A DNA stretch of 64,000 nucleotides from Cytobacillus sp. IB215665 (lineage in GTDB: Bacteria > Bacillota > Bacilli > Bacillales > SM2101). Under the pieces are notes generated by a model, which was not told where the DNA came from, ran no database searches, and saw nothing but the letters and a program-made list of their open reading frames with translations. Positions 9,396-19,587 of the stretch are shown piece by piece; the stretch's first letter is position 1; each line of letters opens with the position of its first letter. The stretch spans positions 38,169 through 102,168 of the forward strand of contig NZ_JAXBME010000009.1 in assembly GCF_033963835.1 (NCBI RefSeq). The letters run 5' to 3'. A program made the position numbers and the translations under genes.

Positions 9396-9425
9396 AATTT
9401 GACCCATAAAACTATGAAATTGACC
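9396..9425. repeat. Two units of a 21-bp-periodic AATTTGACC repeat
   Basis: AATTTGACC at 9396 and AAATTGACC at 9417 are exactly 21 bases apart. The stretch GACCCATAAAACTATG between them recurs, on the other strand, at 35825-35896. The site lies between the HD gene and the DUF389 gene, which converge. Confidence 0.7.
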
Positions 9426-9481
9426 GATAAGAGCAAAACCATTATGCCCGAAAAAAGCGTTCATAAGATTTATATAGAAGA

Positions 9482-10960
9482 TTACGATGCATCATTTGTT
9501 TGATCTTCTGAAACAGACTCTTCAGTTTCTTCTTCCTTCACTTCTGGATCCTCTTTTACACTCTCCTCCACTTCTTGCTCTTCATCAATTACCGGCTCGT
9601 TATACCGCAAAACGACCATGACCTTTCGTTTGAGCTTACTTTCTAAGACACTTTCAATCGTTTTCTTAAATTGATCATCTAATATGGAACCCCCGTCAAT
9701 AGTAAGTTCAACTAAATAAGCCCCTGTCCCACGCTGATACTGAAACATAAAATCTTCAAGTGCGGTATCTTCGAATAATAGCAGTTTTTCTGATACTACT
9801 TGTTCGATAACTTCTTCAGGTGTACCTGTTTCGATGACTTCAACAATTTTTTCTTCAGGTTCCGGGAATAACGACTGAAAAGCATTAGTGGAACTCTCGT
9901 TACTTACTTTTTGAACGAGTGTCACATCTGCTTCCAACTTTACAGGTGAAGCTAACTTATATTCCAAACTATTCTCAAGCTTGCGAATATCCTCTGGATA
10001 GATGACTCTCTCAGTATTTAGTTCTGTATTAATTGTATATTCATTTTCCTCTTTGCTAAATTCAACGGACACAATTTTTGATTCAGGTGAGAGAACAGTT
10101 AACCCTTCTTCAAGTGCGTTCCTAATTGTTTTCTCTGTCCTATCCGCCTCTATAGAATTCGCCATAAATATGATCAATGGAATACAAATTAAAACGAGCA
10201 ATGTAAATGGATAAATGATATTGTTCGTTACTAGTTTACTAAACAATGTTTTGCGTTCTTCGTTAACGGATATGTTTAAATAATTTGATAGCGTCGGATT
10301 GGTAAATCCAGCAATTTTAAAAATAATAATCCCTATCACGATAATTGCTACCATATTTGCAAGAAATAATAGTAATGCACCTGCAGCGTATTGAAATTCT
10401 TGCTTGGCAATCGTAATTCCAACTACACATAATGGGGGCATTAGCGCGGTAGCTATCGCCACCCCAGGTAATGTAGCACCTGATCTATAACATATCGCAT
10501 ATGTCCCTGCGGCCCCGGAAGCTAAAGCAATAATTAAATCAATTAATGTAGGCTCTGTTCTAGCAAGAATTTCTGGTGTTAAATCTGAAACTGGTAGTAG
10601 TAAAGTTAATAGTGCTGACAAGATGATAGCAATTGACGCCCCGATAAACTCTGCTTTCATCGTCACCCGCAATAGTTTGTTATTCCCGTTAATCAATGCA
10701 AGTGCACTACCTAGAATCGGGTTCATCAGTGGCGCTATTAACATGGCACCTATAATTACCGCGGTACTATTTGATAATAAACCGTATGTTGCTACTGAAC
10801 ATGACAAAACAACCATGACGTAATAATACGTATCTGGTCTAGCTTCTTTCCTTATACTTTTAATAATCCGATTTCTATCATTTACAGATAGTATACGTTT
10901 AAGCTTCTTTACCTCATTTACGTGCCCAAATTCATCGGCATCGCTGATTCTTTCTTCCAT
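9482..10960 (-). CDS. DUF389 (TIGR00341-type) membrane protein
   Basis: A 492-residue protein with a short cytoplasmic N-terminus, then five to six membrane segments containing the family signatures STAVIIGAMLIAPLMNPI and GATLPGVAIATALMPPLCVVG. After residue 250 comes an extracytoplasmic or cytoplasmic alpha/beta region. The last 40 residues are extremely acidic (Glu/Asp/Val repeats), an unusual tail. The function of the family is unknown. It is monocistronic and divergent from the ABC exporter genes at 11151. Confidence 0.9.
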   Translation of the reverse strand: MEERISDADEFGHVNEVKKLKRILSVNDRNRIIKSIRKEARPDTYYYVMVVLSCSVATYGLLSNSTAVIIGAMLIAPLMNPILGSALALINGNNKLLRVTMKAEFIGASIAIILSALLTLLLPVSDLTPEILARTEPTLIDLIIALASGAAGTYAICYRSGATLPGVAIATALMPPLCVVGITIAKQEFQYAAGALLLFLANMVAIIVIGIIIFKIAGFTNPTLSNYLNISVNEERKTLFSKLVTNNIIYPFTLLVLICIPLIIFMANSIEADRTEKTIRNALEEGLTVLSPESKIVSVEFSKEENEYTINTELNTERVIYPEDIRKLENSLEYKLASPVKLEADVTLVQKVSNESSTNAFQSLFPEPEEKIVEVIETGTPEEVIEQVVSEKLLLFEDTALEDFMFQYQRGTGAYLVELTIDGGSILDDQFKKTIESVLESKLKRKVMVVLRYNEPVIDEEQEVEESVKEDPEVKEEETEESVSEDQTNDAS

Positions 10961-11150
10961 ATTATTTTTTCCTCACTAGTTTTAAATGAATTATACATCT
11001 GATCTTAATAGATTAGAAGATTATTGTAAAAATAAACTAGTCAACGCATGCTTTTATAGTGTGAAAAACAAAACAATCGTATCCATATTAGGAAAATGCT
11101 ACAATAATATTTATGGGAGTTTCACTAGTACTAGCGAGGAGGGCACATAC

Positions 11151-12074
11151 ATGGAACAAGCACCAATTATTGAAGTTCAAAAACTTGTGAAAAGGTATGG
11201 GGATTTCACCGCTGTCAACGGCGTGGAGTTCAATGTTTATAAAGGTGAAGTATTCGGCTTATTAGGGCCGAATGGTGCAGGTAAAACAACAACGATGGAG
11301 ATGTTAGTTGGCCTACGTAAACCAGATGATGGCACTGCAACAATTGCAAGTTTTGATATAAAAAAAGAAATGAAAAAGGTTAAAAATGTTATCGGTGTTC
11401 AACTACAATCTACTTCATTATTTGAGTTACTTAAAGTTGAGGAGATTTTAGAGCTATATGCAAGTTTTTACTCTACTAACGTCTCAATCCCAGCATTAAT
11501 AGACGAGATGATTTTGACTGAAAAGAAAAATGATCGAGTTAAAGCTCTGTCTGGTGGACAAAAGCAACGTCTAGCAATCGCGCTAGCATTAATTCATGAT
11601 CCGCAAATTTTATTCCTTGATGAGCCCACAACAGGATTAGATCCACAAGCAAGAAGAACCTTATGGGACATTATTCTTAAATTAAAAGAAAGAGGTAAAT
11701 CCATTATGCTGTCTACCCATTATATGGATGAAGCTCATATCTTATGTGATCGCATTGCTATCATGGATCGAGGTCATTTAATCGCATTAGATACTCCTCC
11801 AAACTTAGTAAAGAATCTTCAATCAGATAGTGCCGTTGAATTTCGACTACAAGGTGGAAATGGCACAGATTTCTCAAACATAGATGGCGTCAAACAAGTT
11901 GGTCAACGAGAAAATGTATATGTCCTATATACAGACCATTTACAAAACACGTTAACTAGCCTCATCGAAACAGCTTCAAATGAGCATCTTGAATTAATAG
12001 ACTTACAAACGAGAACCGCCACATTAGAAGATGTGTTTATACATATGACAGGAAGGAGTTTGAGAGAGGAATGA
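11151..12074 (+). CDS. ABC exporter ATP-binding protein (drug/antibiotic type)
   Basis: A 307-residue DrrA-like ATPase. It has Walker A GPNGAGKTTT, the signature LSGGQKQRL, Walker B ILFLDEPTTGLDP and the H-loop STHYM. The C-terminal 80 residues are the regulatory tail common to this class. The ATG at 11151 follows GAGGAGGG; the longer open frame from 10986 lacks a site and was rejected. Its stop overlaps the start of the permease gene (ATGA), so the two subunits are translationally coupled. Confidence 0.93.
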   Translation: MEQAPIIEVQKLVKRYGDFTAVNGVEFNVYKGEVFGLLGPNGAGKTTTMEMLVGLRKPDDGTATIASFDIKKEMKKVKNVIGVQLQSTSLFELLKVEEILELYASFYSTNVSIPALIDEMILTEKKNDRVKALSGGQKQRLAIALALIHDPQILFLDEPTTGLDPQARRTLWDIILKLKERGKSIMLSTHYMDEAHILCDRIAIMDRGHLIALDTPPNLVKNLQSDSAVEFRLQGGNGTDFSNIDGVKQVGQRENVYVLYTDHLQNTLTSLIETASNEHLELIDLQTRTATLEDVFIHMTGRSLREE

Positions 12075-13171
12075 AAGCGTATTGGCAATTAACTTTAGCT
12101 CAACTTCGCATATTTGCACGTAATCGGCAAGTATTATTTTGGACATTATTTTTCCCTGTATTTCTCATGCTGATGCTTGGCTCATTCCTCGGATCAGGCA
12201 ATAGCATCTCTCTTTCATTAGCTATTATAGATGAAGAGAAATCGGAGCAGAGTCGCGAATTTATTGCGGTTTTTGAAAACAATGAAACGATTCAATTAGA
12301 GCAAGACATCACCGAAGAAGACGCTTTAGATTTATTAAAAAAAGGTGATTTTCAGCTTGTAGTCATTATTCCTGAAGGTTTTTCTGAAAGTATGACCGAA
12401 GTAAATGAAGATGAACCTGTATTTCAGATCCCAGTATATTATAATGAAACAAATTTTGCAGTTTCTCAAATTGGCTTAACACTTGTTGATAGTGTAGTTG
12501 ATGGAATTAGTAAGCAAATGGTTGACTATCATCCTGTCGTAGTGACAGAATCACAAGGTGTTGAAGCCTTAGATCTACAATATATTGATTTTCTTGTACC
12601 AGGAATCGTAGCAATGATGATTATGAGTAACAACATGAACGGTGTTGCAGGACAAATTTCAGCGTGGAGAGAGCGAGGCATTTTACGTAGAATGCAAGGC
12701 ACAACACTTAAGGCTTCTACTTTTATTGCTGCACAAATAACTGCAAGGTTATTACTTAATGGCTTACAAGCAATGATTGTTTTGCTCATTGGAAATATCG
12801 TTTTTGATGTTCAAGTAAGTGGCTCATGGCTTAACCTCACCTTATTTGTCATTTTAGGGACGTTAGCATTTATGGCTATTGGCTTTATTATTGCCGGAAT
12901 TGCCAAAACACCAGAAAGTGCAGCTCCGATTGCAGGCTTTCTATCATTCCCTATGCTATTTTTAGGAGGCGTATTTTTCCCAATTAACAATATGCCTGAC
13001 TTTTTACAGCCTGTTGTTAAATTGCTTCCTATTTCACATCTGAGCACAGCTTTACGTGAAATTATGAATGTAGGTGCGTCACTTACAACTATGTGGCTAG
13101 AAGCGATCATCTTGATCGGTTGGCTAATAGGTGCATTTATCGTGGCAAGCTTCACGTTTAAGTGGGAATAA
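12071..13171 (+). CDS. ABC-2 exporter permease (YhgE/DrrB-like, long form)
   Basis: A 366-residue membrane subunit. One N-terminal membrane segment (QVLFWTLFFPVFLMLMLGSF) is followed by a roughly 150-residue extracytoplasmic domain, then five C-terminal helices with the ABC-2 signature region PMLFLGGVFFPINNMP. It is the partner of the ATPase upstream, with which it overlaps by four bases. Together they form a simple exporter of hydrophobic compounds or antibiotics; the substrate is not deducible. A strong terminator follows. Confidence 0.92.
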   Translation: MKAYWQLTLAQLRIFARNRQVLFWTLFFPVFLMLMLGSFLGSGNSISLSLAIIDEEKSEQSREFIAVFENNETIQLEQDITEEDALDLLKKGDFQLVVIIPEGFSESMTEVNEDEPVFQIPVYYNETNFAVSQIGLTLVDSVVDGISKQMVDYHPVVVTESQGVEALDLQYIDFLVPGIVAMMIMSNNMNGVAGQISAWRERGILRRMQGTTLKASTFIAAQITARLLLNGLQAMIVLLIGNIVFDVQVSGSWLNLTLFVILGTLAFMAIGFIIAGIAKTPESAAPIAGFLSFPMLFLGGVFFPINNMPDFLQPVVKLLPISHLSTALREIMNVGASLTTMWLEAIILIGWLIGAFIVASFTFKWE

Positions 13172-13193
13172 CTTAATAAAAACCACAACAAAG

Positions 13194-13234
13194 CAGCCGA
13201 TGTTACTGTTTTAGCAAACACATCGGCTGTTTTC
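13194..13234 (+). terminator. Terminator of the ABC exporter operon
   Basis: AGCCGATGT and ACATCGGCT form a perfect nine-base stem around a 16-base loop, followed by GTTTTC. Confidence 0.85.
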
Positions 13235-13378
13235 AAATTAGAAAATCGTGACATCTTTTCTTCTGTAAAATGATGATGAACATATAATCGATTATTGACA
13301 TAAATATTAAAATCATAATTTACAAAATAACCAATCAATTAAAGTACATAATCTATATTTTTTCGCCAATTCAGAGAA

Positions 13379-14209
13379 TTAGCCTAACAACTTCTCTTCA
13401 TTAAGAATTGACTGTACGATATGCGATGATGAATTTTCAAATAAGGAAAAATAATTAAGAGGAGTTCTTTTCGGAAAAAGCTGTTTTTGAATTTCTTTTG
13501 GAGATAACCCTTTTGCGTGAAGTGTAAGTACTTTATGTTGAATATCTTCCAAATAGGCTAACTTTATTGCAATTTTATTTCTACCATCCTCAAGCATACC
13601 TGCATGTGAGCAAAACATTGTTGTAAAATCGTACGTTAATATTTTTTTCATAGATTCGATTAATACAGGAACAGATTCAAACGCAAACATGGATTTTGGT
13701 CGTGACATTAAGTAAAGATCGCCACTAAATAACCAACCAGTATCCTTGTTAAATAAGACAACATGATCGTGAGCATGGCCTGGGGTATGAATGACTTCAA
13801 ATTTATATTTCTCTGTTTCAATTATTGGAGGGATTGCTTGAGGTGTAAAAGGCTTCCTATTCCCCCAAAACAACCTTCTATACAACGGTATAGGTTTTAC
13901 GTGCGTGCAGTCATCTATACCTGATTCGTGAACATACATCGGCACATCATAATGATCTTGTATCCATTTCGATAACCCTGTATGATCTTCATGATGATGA
14001 GTATGAACAACTTGTGTAAAAGGTATCGTTTTTATATGTGATTTTAGTACATTCTCAATGCTGCTAGGACCAGTATCAATTAACAGTCCATCAACAAAGT
14101 ATAAATAGCTTTTTAGCTTGACGTTCATAAAAGATACAGTGGATTGGACTATTTTTACTCCTTGATGTTCAAAATGAGTTAGCACCTTTTTCATTCCTTT
14201 CAAATCCAT
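13379..14209 (-). CDS. Metallo-beta-lactamase-fold hydrolase
   Basis: A 276-residue MBL-fold protein. The metal motif THHHEDHTG (His71-His76) is complete; the downstream metal histidine is in HTPGHAHDHVV, and the bridging Asp in GWLFSGDLYL. The C-terminal helical region (residues 205-276) resembles that of YflN-like hydrolases. It probably hydrolyses a thioester or lactone; the substrate is not known. The ATG at 14209 has only a weak A-rich upstream sequence. Monocistronic. Confidence 0.88.
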   Translation of the reverse strand: MDLKGMKKVLTHFEHQGVKIVQSTVSFMNVKLKSYLYFVDGLLIDTGPSSIENVLKSHIKTIPFTQVVHTHHHEDHTGLSKWIQDHYDVPMYVHESGIDDCTHVKPIPLYRRLFWGNRKPFTPQAIPPIIETEKYKFEVIHTPGHAHDHVVLFNKDTGWLFSGDLYLMSRPKSMFAFESVPVLIESMKKILTYDFTTMFCSHAGMLEDGRNKIAIKLAYLEDIQHKVLTLHAKGLSPKEIQKQLFPKRTPLNYFSLFENSSSHIVQSILNEEKLLG

Positions 14210-14389
14210 CTTTTTATAATAGTATAATTTATTTAATAAAATACTGACAAGTAATTTTTAGATAATTATGAATTTTAGTTATGAAATATAATTTTATAAT
14301 AAACATAAGAATGACAAACTATTATGCTAGTCAAATATCTTAGTGAATGATTGATGATACACGACGTACTAGAGCCCTTTTAATAGATT

Positions 14390-14683
14390 TGACTGATAAA
14401 ACAAGATAAAAAAATTAAAGGTGAAGTACTTCAAGATGACAATATAAAAATTCCTCATGTATGCTCAGGTCAAAATAAAAATGACCAGCAAGACGCCTTG
14501 GGATATACAAAAGTAAAAAGGATGCATTCACAAATTTTAGAACAATTCTTTCCACCTTGGGTTGTTTGAGTTGGACAATGCTTTAAAGAGAGCAAGAGAA
14601 TTAAATATTGATACGGAGGGGTTAGTAGGCACAGAAATAATAAATTTGGTCAATGCGCAAACGAGCGAGAAGGAATTTTAGTA
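14390..14683 (+). pseudogene. Unrecognised gene remnant with a frameshift
   Basis: Two adjoining open segments in different frames. The first encodes KIKGEVLQDDNIKIPHV and further residues, ending FFPPWVV at TGA. The second continues from the same bases in another frame, FELDNALKRARELNIDTEGL and on to TAG at 14681-14683. Amino acid composition looks protein-like in both, and neither has a start or ribosome site. The simplest reading is the 3' end of a small gene carrying one frameshift. The protein family was not recognised. Nothing else was seen in 14210-14690. Confidence 0.4.
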
Positions 14684-14692
14684 AAGAGCAGA

Positions 14693-14740
14693 AAGAAAAA
14701 AGGATAGAAAAAGCAGCAAATAATGTGCTTCTTCTATCCT
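14693..14740. terminator. Hairpin serving terC gene and the remnant
   Basis: GGATAGAA ... GCA pairs with TGC ... TTCTATCC; the minus strand continues TTTTTTTC. It is downstream of the terC-like stop codon at 14809. Confidence 0.75.
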
Positions 14741-14808
14741 TCTATTATATCTAATCACTTCCGCTAAACCGCAATGCTCACCGTTAAGCAATCAAATATT
14801 TTTGCTTA

Positions 14809-15573
14809 TTATTCCCCTAGTTCAGTTCCTTCAGTATTACTTCTTACGTCAGCCTGTTTACCACTTCTTCTAACATAATGAATAATGAAGGTAACACCGA
14901 ATACCGCTAATAAAATTCCAAAAAACAGTCCTTCCTCGACATGGATGCCTAAAGTGGCAGCAGCGAGCATTTTTAGACCGATAATGGCAATTAATACAAA
15001 TGCAGCTGTTTCAAGCTCAGGTATACGCTCTATAAGCGCTAAAAATACTTGAGCAATACCACGCATCATTAATACGCCTAACATACCACCGATAAAAATA
15101 ACCCAAATCTCACTCGAGACACCAAAAGCAGCTATAACACTATCAATACTAAAAGCGATGTCCATGAGCTCCACAGCAAGCACTGTTCTCCAAAAGCCCA
15201 TTTTCTTGTTTTTCACTTTTTTTTCGTTATGCTTCTTAATAAAGTGAGAAATCGCAAGCCAAAGCAAATATGCTCCACCGAGAATTTTTACCCACGTAAT
15301 TTTAATTAAAATGACACCTAAGCCAATCGCAAGGAAGCGGAACACATATGCACCAAGAATACCATAGAATAAAGCTTTCTTCTTTTGTTTTTCAGGAAGG
15401 TGTTTAACCATAACCGCTAAAACTAACGCATTATCAGCCGATAAAATACCTTCTAAAATAATTAAACTACCGATAATAGTCCAATTAGTAGGGTCTGATA
15501 CGACTTGTTTAATTGCTTCTAGTGAAAAAAATGATGCATAGCTATTAAATATTTCTTGAAAAAATTCTATCAT
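14809..15573 (-). CDS. TerC family membrane protein
   Basis: A 254-residue integral membrane protein with seven to eight helices and the family motifs LEGILSADNALVLAVMV and VELMDIAFSIDSVIAAFG, whose acidic residues are thought to bind a metal ion. It is related to B. subtilis YceF/YkoY proteins, which are linked to manganese export. I searched the upstream region for the yybP-ykoY manganese riboswitch and did not find one. The start codon is about 13 bases from the nearest AAGGGG, a long spacing, so the exact start is uncertain. Upstream 15574-15987 shows only a hairpin at 15888. Confidence 0.92.
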   Translation of the reverse strand: MIEFFQEIFNSYASFFSLEAIKQVVSDPTNWTIIGSLIILEGILSADNALVLAVMVKHLPEKQKKKALFYGILGAYVFRFLAIGLGVILIKITWVKILGGAYLLWLAISHFIKKHNEKKVKNKKMGFWRTVLAVELMDIAFSIDSVIAAFGVSSEIWVIFIGGMLGVLMMRGIAQVFLALIERIPELETAAFVLIAIIGLKMLAAATLGIHVEEGLFFGILLAVFGVTFIIHYVRRSGKQADVRSNTEGTELGE

Positions 15574-15887
15574 AAAGCTTCATTTTCCCCTTCAATTACG
15601 ATCTTATCGATCTTAATAATATATCCATTGTAACTTTTGCTAGATTGTATGATTTAACTCTAGTACAAAAAATCTTACTAGGTTTTTATTTGTATCTCTC
15701 TTTTTTAATTGGATATGTTAAAGCTCACAAATTTTAATTATAATCGTTTCTTACATGTAAGTAAATAAATACTCCGAACCATACTTGCATGATCATTATC
15801 TATATAGCTAAGCTTTAAAGTAATAGAAGATAATAATAAAGGTCTATCCCATTCTCAACATTTCTTATAGACTACGTTAAACAGCAT

Positions 15888-15916
15888 AAATCAGGTGGCT
15901 AGTTTCTCCACCTGAT
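15888..15916. other. Isolated hairpin
   Basis: ATCAGGTGG and CCACCTGAT pair perfectly around a loop. The same GGTGGA-type stem occurs at 5190 and 40707, where it terminates genes; here the T tract is poor, so its role after ileS is uncertain. Confidence 0.5.
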
Positions 15917-15989
15917 CTTGTACTTTCAATAAATATGAGTGACTTGCTCTATAATCAAGGTATAAACACAATATCACATCTTTGTCCTA

Positions 15990-16151
15990 GGCTCTTTCCA
16001 TAAACTTTGATGCTTTTATTAACAAATTTGTACCATAAGAAGTGACTTTAAATTTTCGTCATCATTTTACAGTAGAAAAGATTCCACGAACGTTAGTGAT
16101 AATTGTGTTTAGCTCTTATGGCGCAAAGCAACACTTAATACGAAAACAGCC
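15990..16151 (-). repeat. MITE-like dispersed element, copy 2
   Basis: A 162-bp copy with both ends recognisable: GGCTCTTTCCATAAACTTTG at the low-coordinate side, and, on the minus strand, GGCTGTTTTCGTATTAAGTG at the other. The interior GTGGAATCTTTTCTAC corresponds to the shared internal block. No target duplication. It lies just downstream of ileS. Confidence 0.8.
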
Positions 16152-16223
16152 TTTTCCATAAAACCTCTTATAGCTGTTCCGATTTTTTAAGGATAGCAAC
16201 AGATTTCATTTTAGCTACCTATT

Positions 16224-19200
16224 TTACTTAATAACAATTCGAGCCGTATCGTTTCCTACCTTTACTTCTTCATAATTTGTTAAGGATTCAACAAATTCAA
16301 GTTCGTTCACTAATAAGTTCTCACGTAATAAATGTTCAAAGCTATTCACTGCTTGTAGCGTTTCATCGTCAAGCTGCAGTGAAATATCGATTCTTTTTTC
16401 AACAGGCAACAATAATTTCTTGCGATATTCTTGAACCGCACGAATGAGTTCACGAACTTTCCCTTCATGTAAAAGCTCAGTTGTTAATTGTGTGTCCATA
16501 AGAACCGTAACTAAAGCCCCTTCTGCCATTTGATATTCGCCAACTGTTGATTTTTCAACAATGATATCCTCTAAACTTACCTCAAACTTATTACCATCCA
16601 CTTCCACAGTAAGTTCTTTCGTTTCTAACAGGTCTGCCACTTCATTTGCTGATTGACTTTGAAGATGCTGATGAATGTGACTACTGTATTTGCCATATTT
16701 AGAGCCAGCTTTTTTAAAATTCAACTTTAAGGAATAATGAAAATATTGACTCTCATCACTCTCATTCATAATCACTTTAACATTTAATTCTTCTTTAATG
16801 ATGTCAGTGTGACTTTGTAACCGTGTGAACTTCTCATCTTTGGTCATGATAATAAGCTGTTGAAGTGGCTGTTTCACTTTCAATCCTGCATTATTCCGAG
16901 CTTGCCTTCCGAGTTCTACAATTTGGCGTGTTGCATCCATTTCAAGTTCAAGCTGATTATTAATGATTGTTTCTTCCACTACAGGATAATCGCTTAAGTG
17001 CACACTTTCTCCTGTCAAGTTCTCAAAGACATCATCAGCAACAAACGGAGTAAACGGAGCTAACAATTGACTGCTTTTCGTTAGCACTTCATAAAGCGTC
17101 GCATAAGCAGCTAGTTTATCATCGTCCATTCCTTCTCGCCAAAAACGGTGGCGCGATCTTCTTACATACCAATTGCTTACTTCATCAATAAAAGTACTCA
17201 ATAACCTTGCAGCTAAGGTGAATTGATAATCGTCAACATACAACTTAACTTCTCGAATCGTACTATTTAAGCGAGATAACACCCAATAATCTAGGCTCGT
17301 ATAGTGAACATTGGTAAATAAATCAGGTGAAATTTGATCAATACTCGCATATAACGTATAAAAACTATGCACATTTACAAACGTGTCAACGAGTTTAGAC
17401 TTAGCTTCCGCAACGACTGTTTTCGAAAAACGCTTTGAATTCCAAGGAGCACTATCTGCAATAAGCGCCCACCTTAACGCATCCGCACCAAATTCTTCAA
17501 TTAATTCTAGCGGATCAAGAACATTCCCTTTACTTTTAGACATCTTTTGGCCGTTTTCATCGAGAATATGACCGAGTGAAAGTACTCTTTTATATGGAGC
17601 TTTTCCTGTGAATAATGTTGAGATTGCTAACAAACTATAAAACCAACCTCTAGTTTGGTCGATACCTTCAGCAATAACATCAGCAGGAAATTGATCTTTA
17701 AACAATTCTCCGTTCTCAAATGGGTAATGGTGTTGAGCAAATGGCATTGAGCCACTGTCAAACCATACATCTACTACCTCTGGAGTACGGTTCATATTGC
17801 CCCCACAGCTTCGACATTCAACCTTCACATCGTCAACATAAGGTTTATGCAGTTCCAAATCTTTATCAACATGTTCTACACTATTCGCTTGCAACTCCTG
17901 AATGCTTTTTGGGACAAATTGTTGATCGCACTGTTCACATGTCCAAATGTTTAGAGGCGTTCCCCAATAACGATTTCTACTTATATTCCAATCAACAACA
18001 TTTTCTAAAAATTTGCCGAACCTTCCGTGCTTCACATGTTCTGGGTGCCATATCACCTGTTCGTTATTACTGAGTAGGCGATCCTTCACAGCAGTCATTT
18101 TAATAAACCAGCTATCTGTCGCATAGTACAGTAACGGTGAGTCACACCTCCAACAAAAAGGATAGCTATGTTCATATTTTTGCTTATGAAACAAAAGATT
18201 GTTTGCTGCTAAATATTTGATAATATCTACATCACAATCTTTAACAAACCTACCTGCAAACATCGGGAGGTCATCTGTGTAACGTCCTGATTCATTAACT
18301 ACATTCACGAAACTTAACTCATATTGTTGTGCAGCGCGATAATCATCTTCTCCATATGCTGGTGCAATATGGACGACACCCGTTCCGTTACTATCAGTTA
18401 CAAAATCCGCCTCAATAACAATATGACCTTTCTCTACAGGGATGTTGTCAAATGGCGCTTCATAAGCTACTCCTACTAGCTCATTCCCCTTCATTCGTGA
18501 AAGAAGTTGATAATTATCTTGTAGTACATTTTCAGCCAATGCTTCTGCTACGTAATATACCTCTTTGCCTTTTTTAGCTTTTACATAGGTTATTTGAGGA
18601 TTAACAGCTAATGCAACATTTGCAGGAAGCGTCCAAGGTGTTGTCGTCCAACCAAGAAGATATTCATGTTCACGATTTTTTATAGGAAATTTGACAGTTA
18701 CACTTAAATCCTTTACGTCTTTATACCCTTGTGCAACTTCATGGGAGCTTAACGATGTTTGGCAGCTAGGACAATATGGTGACACACGATGTCCTTTATA
18801 TAAAAGGCCTTGCTCATGAACCGTTCCAAGAATATGCCATACACTTTCGATATAACTATTTTCTAATGTCACATACGGATCCTCTACATCCACCCAATAA
18901 CCAATTAGCTCTGTAAAGTTGCTCCATTGTTGTTCATAAGCAAATACACTTTCTTTACACTTGTTTATAAATTTTTCGATCCCATATTTTTCGATATCAT
19001 GCTTACCCGATATTCCTAATTGCTTTTCAACACCTAATTCTACAGGTAAGCCATGTGTATCCCATCCTGCTTTGCGTAACACTTTATATCCAGCCATCGT
19101 TTTATAACGTGCGACTAAATCTTTAATAACACGACCTAATACGTGCCCTGCATGGGGTAAGCCATTTGCAGTGGGCGGTCCTTCGTAAAAAACAAAGCTT

Positions 19201-19313
19201 GTGCTTTCTTCTCTGTTGCTAATTGATTGTTTAAAAGTACCCTCTTTTTTCCAACGTTGTTGGACTCTCGTTTCTCTATCGCTTGCTTGTTCTTTCACAT
19301 CAACCTTTCTCAC
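16224..19313 (-). CDS. ileS: Isoleucyl-tRNA synthetase, eukaryote-like type
   Basis: A 1029-residue class I synthetase that charges tRNA-Ile. The HIGH signature appears as HAGH at residues 54-57 ([15 protein letters not shown]) and KMSKS is intact at residues 590-594. Cysteine pairs CPSC and CEQC/CRSCGG are zinc ligands. The long C-terminus, and the [11 protein letters not shown] form of the first motif, place it with the second, eukaryote-like IleRS type known for reduced mupirocin sensitivity (family knowledge, not tested here). A GTG start follows AAGGAGTGG. A T-box leader lies upstream, and a nested repeat element separates leader and gene. Confidence 0.95.
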   Translation of the reverse strand: MRKVDVKEQASDRETRVQQRWKKEGTFKQSISNREESTSFVFYEGPPTANGLPHAGHVLGRVIKDLVARYKTMAGYKVLRKAGWDTHGLPVELGVEKQLGISGKHDIEKYGIEKFINKCKESVFAYEQQWSNFTELIGYWVDVEDPYVTLENSYIESVWHILGTVHEQGLLYKGHRVSPYCPSCQTSLSSHEVAQGYKDVKDLSVTVKFPIKNREHEYLLGWTTTPWTLPANVALAVNPQITYVKAKKGKEVYYVAEALAENVLQDNYQLLSRMKGNELVGVAYEAPFDNIPVEKGHIVIEADFVTDSNGTGVVHIAPAYGEDDYRAAQQYELSFVNVVNESGRYTDDLPMFAGRFVKDCDVDIIKYLAANNLLFHKQKYEHSYPFCWRCDSPLLYYATDSWFIKMTAVKDRLLSNNEQVIWHPEHVKHGRFGKFLENVVDWNISRNRYWGTPLNIWTCEQCDQQFVPKSIQELQANSVEHVDKDLELHKPYVDDVKVECRSCGGNMNRTPEVVDVWFDSGSMPFAQHHYPFENGELFKDQFPADVIAEGIDQTRGWFYSLLAISTLFTGKAPYKRVLSLGHILDENGQKMSKSKGNVLDPLELIEEFGADALRWALIADSAPWNSKRFSKTVVAEAKSKLVDTFVNVHSFYTLYASIDQISPDLFTNVHYTSLDYWVLSRLNSTIREVKLYVDDYQFTLAARLLSTFIDEVSNWYVRRSRHRFWREGMDDDKLAAYATLYEVLTKSSQLLAPFTPFVADDVFENLTGESVHLSDYPVVEETIINNQLELEMDATRQIVELGRQARNNAGLKVKQPLQQLIIMTKDEKFTRLQSHTDIIKEELNVKVIMNESDESQYFHYSLKLNFKKAGSKYGKYSSHIHQHLQSQSANEVADLLETKELTVEVDGNKFEVSLEDIIVEKSTVGEYQMAEGALVTVLMDTQLTTELLHEGKVRELIRAVQEYRKKLLLPVEKRIDISLQLDDETLQAVNSFEHLLRENLLVNELEFVESLTNYEEVKVGNDTARIVIK

Positions 19314-19334
19314 AGTACCACTCCTTTTAATTTT

Positions 19335-19576
19335 GGCTGTTCGTATTATTGTTTTCGCTTTGAAAGTTTCATGGCATCTTCATACCATGATTGACTGTTG
19401 TAATTTAATAAGGCTGTTTTCGCATTGATCGTTGCTTCCGTTCTTAGATTTTTAGGACCAATACTTCTAGAGTTCGTACCATCTTTTCTACTTCATACTG
19501 TCCATATTTAGTAAAAATAACAACAAAGCTTATGAAAGAGCCTTTAATAAACGTAACAATGGATACGAAAAGAGCC
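19335..19576 (+). repeat. MITE-like element, outer copy in the ileS leader
   Basis: The left end GGCTGTTCGTATTATTG and the right end TACGAAAAGAGCC enclose another complete copy (19412-19542). Without the insert this copy is only about 103 bp. No target duplication was found at its outer edges. It lies between the T-box terminator and the ileS start. Confidence 0.65.
19412..19542 (+). repeat. MITE-like element, inner copy with 8-bp target duplication
   Basis: A 131-bp copy starting GGCTGTTTTCGCATTGATCG and ending AACAAAGCTTATGAAAGAGCC, with the internal block ACCATCTTTTCTAC. It is flanked by perfect direct repeats TTTAATAA (19404-19411 and 19543-19550), direct evidence of transposition into the older outer copy. 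Confidence 0.88.
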
Positions 19577-19587
19577 TAAAAGCACAC

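Noticed and set aside
12811..13338. 175-residue minus-strand frame
   Set aside because: Antisense to the well-supported ABC permease gene and its terminator; composition is not protein-like.
15574..15900. Possible yybP-ykoY manganese riboswitch before the terC-like gene
   Set aside because: The conserved core sequences of that riboswitch were not found on the minus strand.
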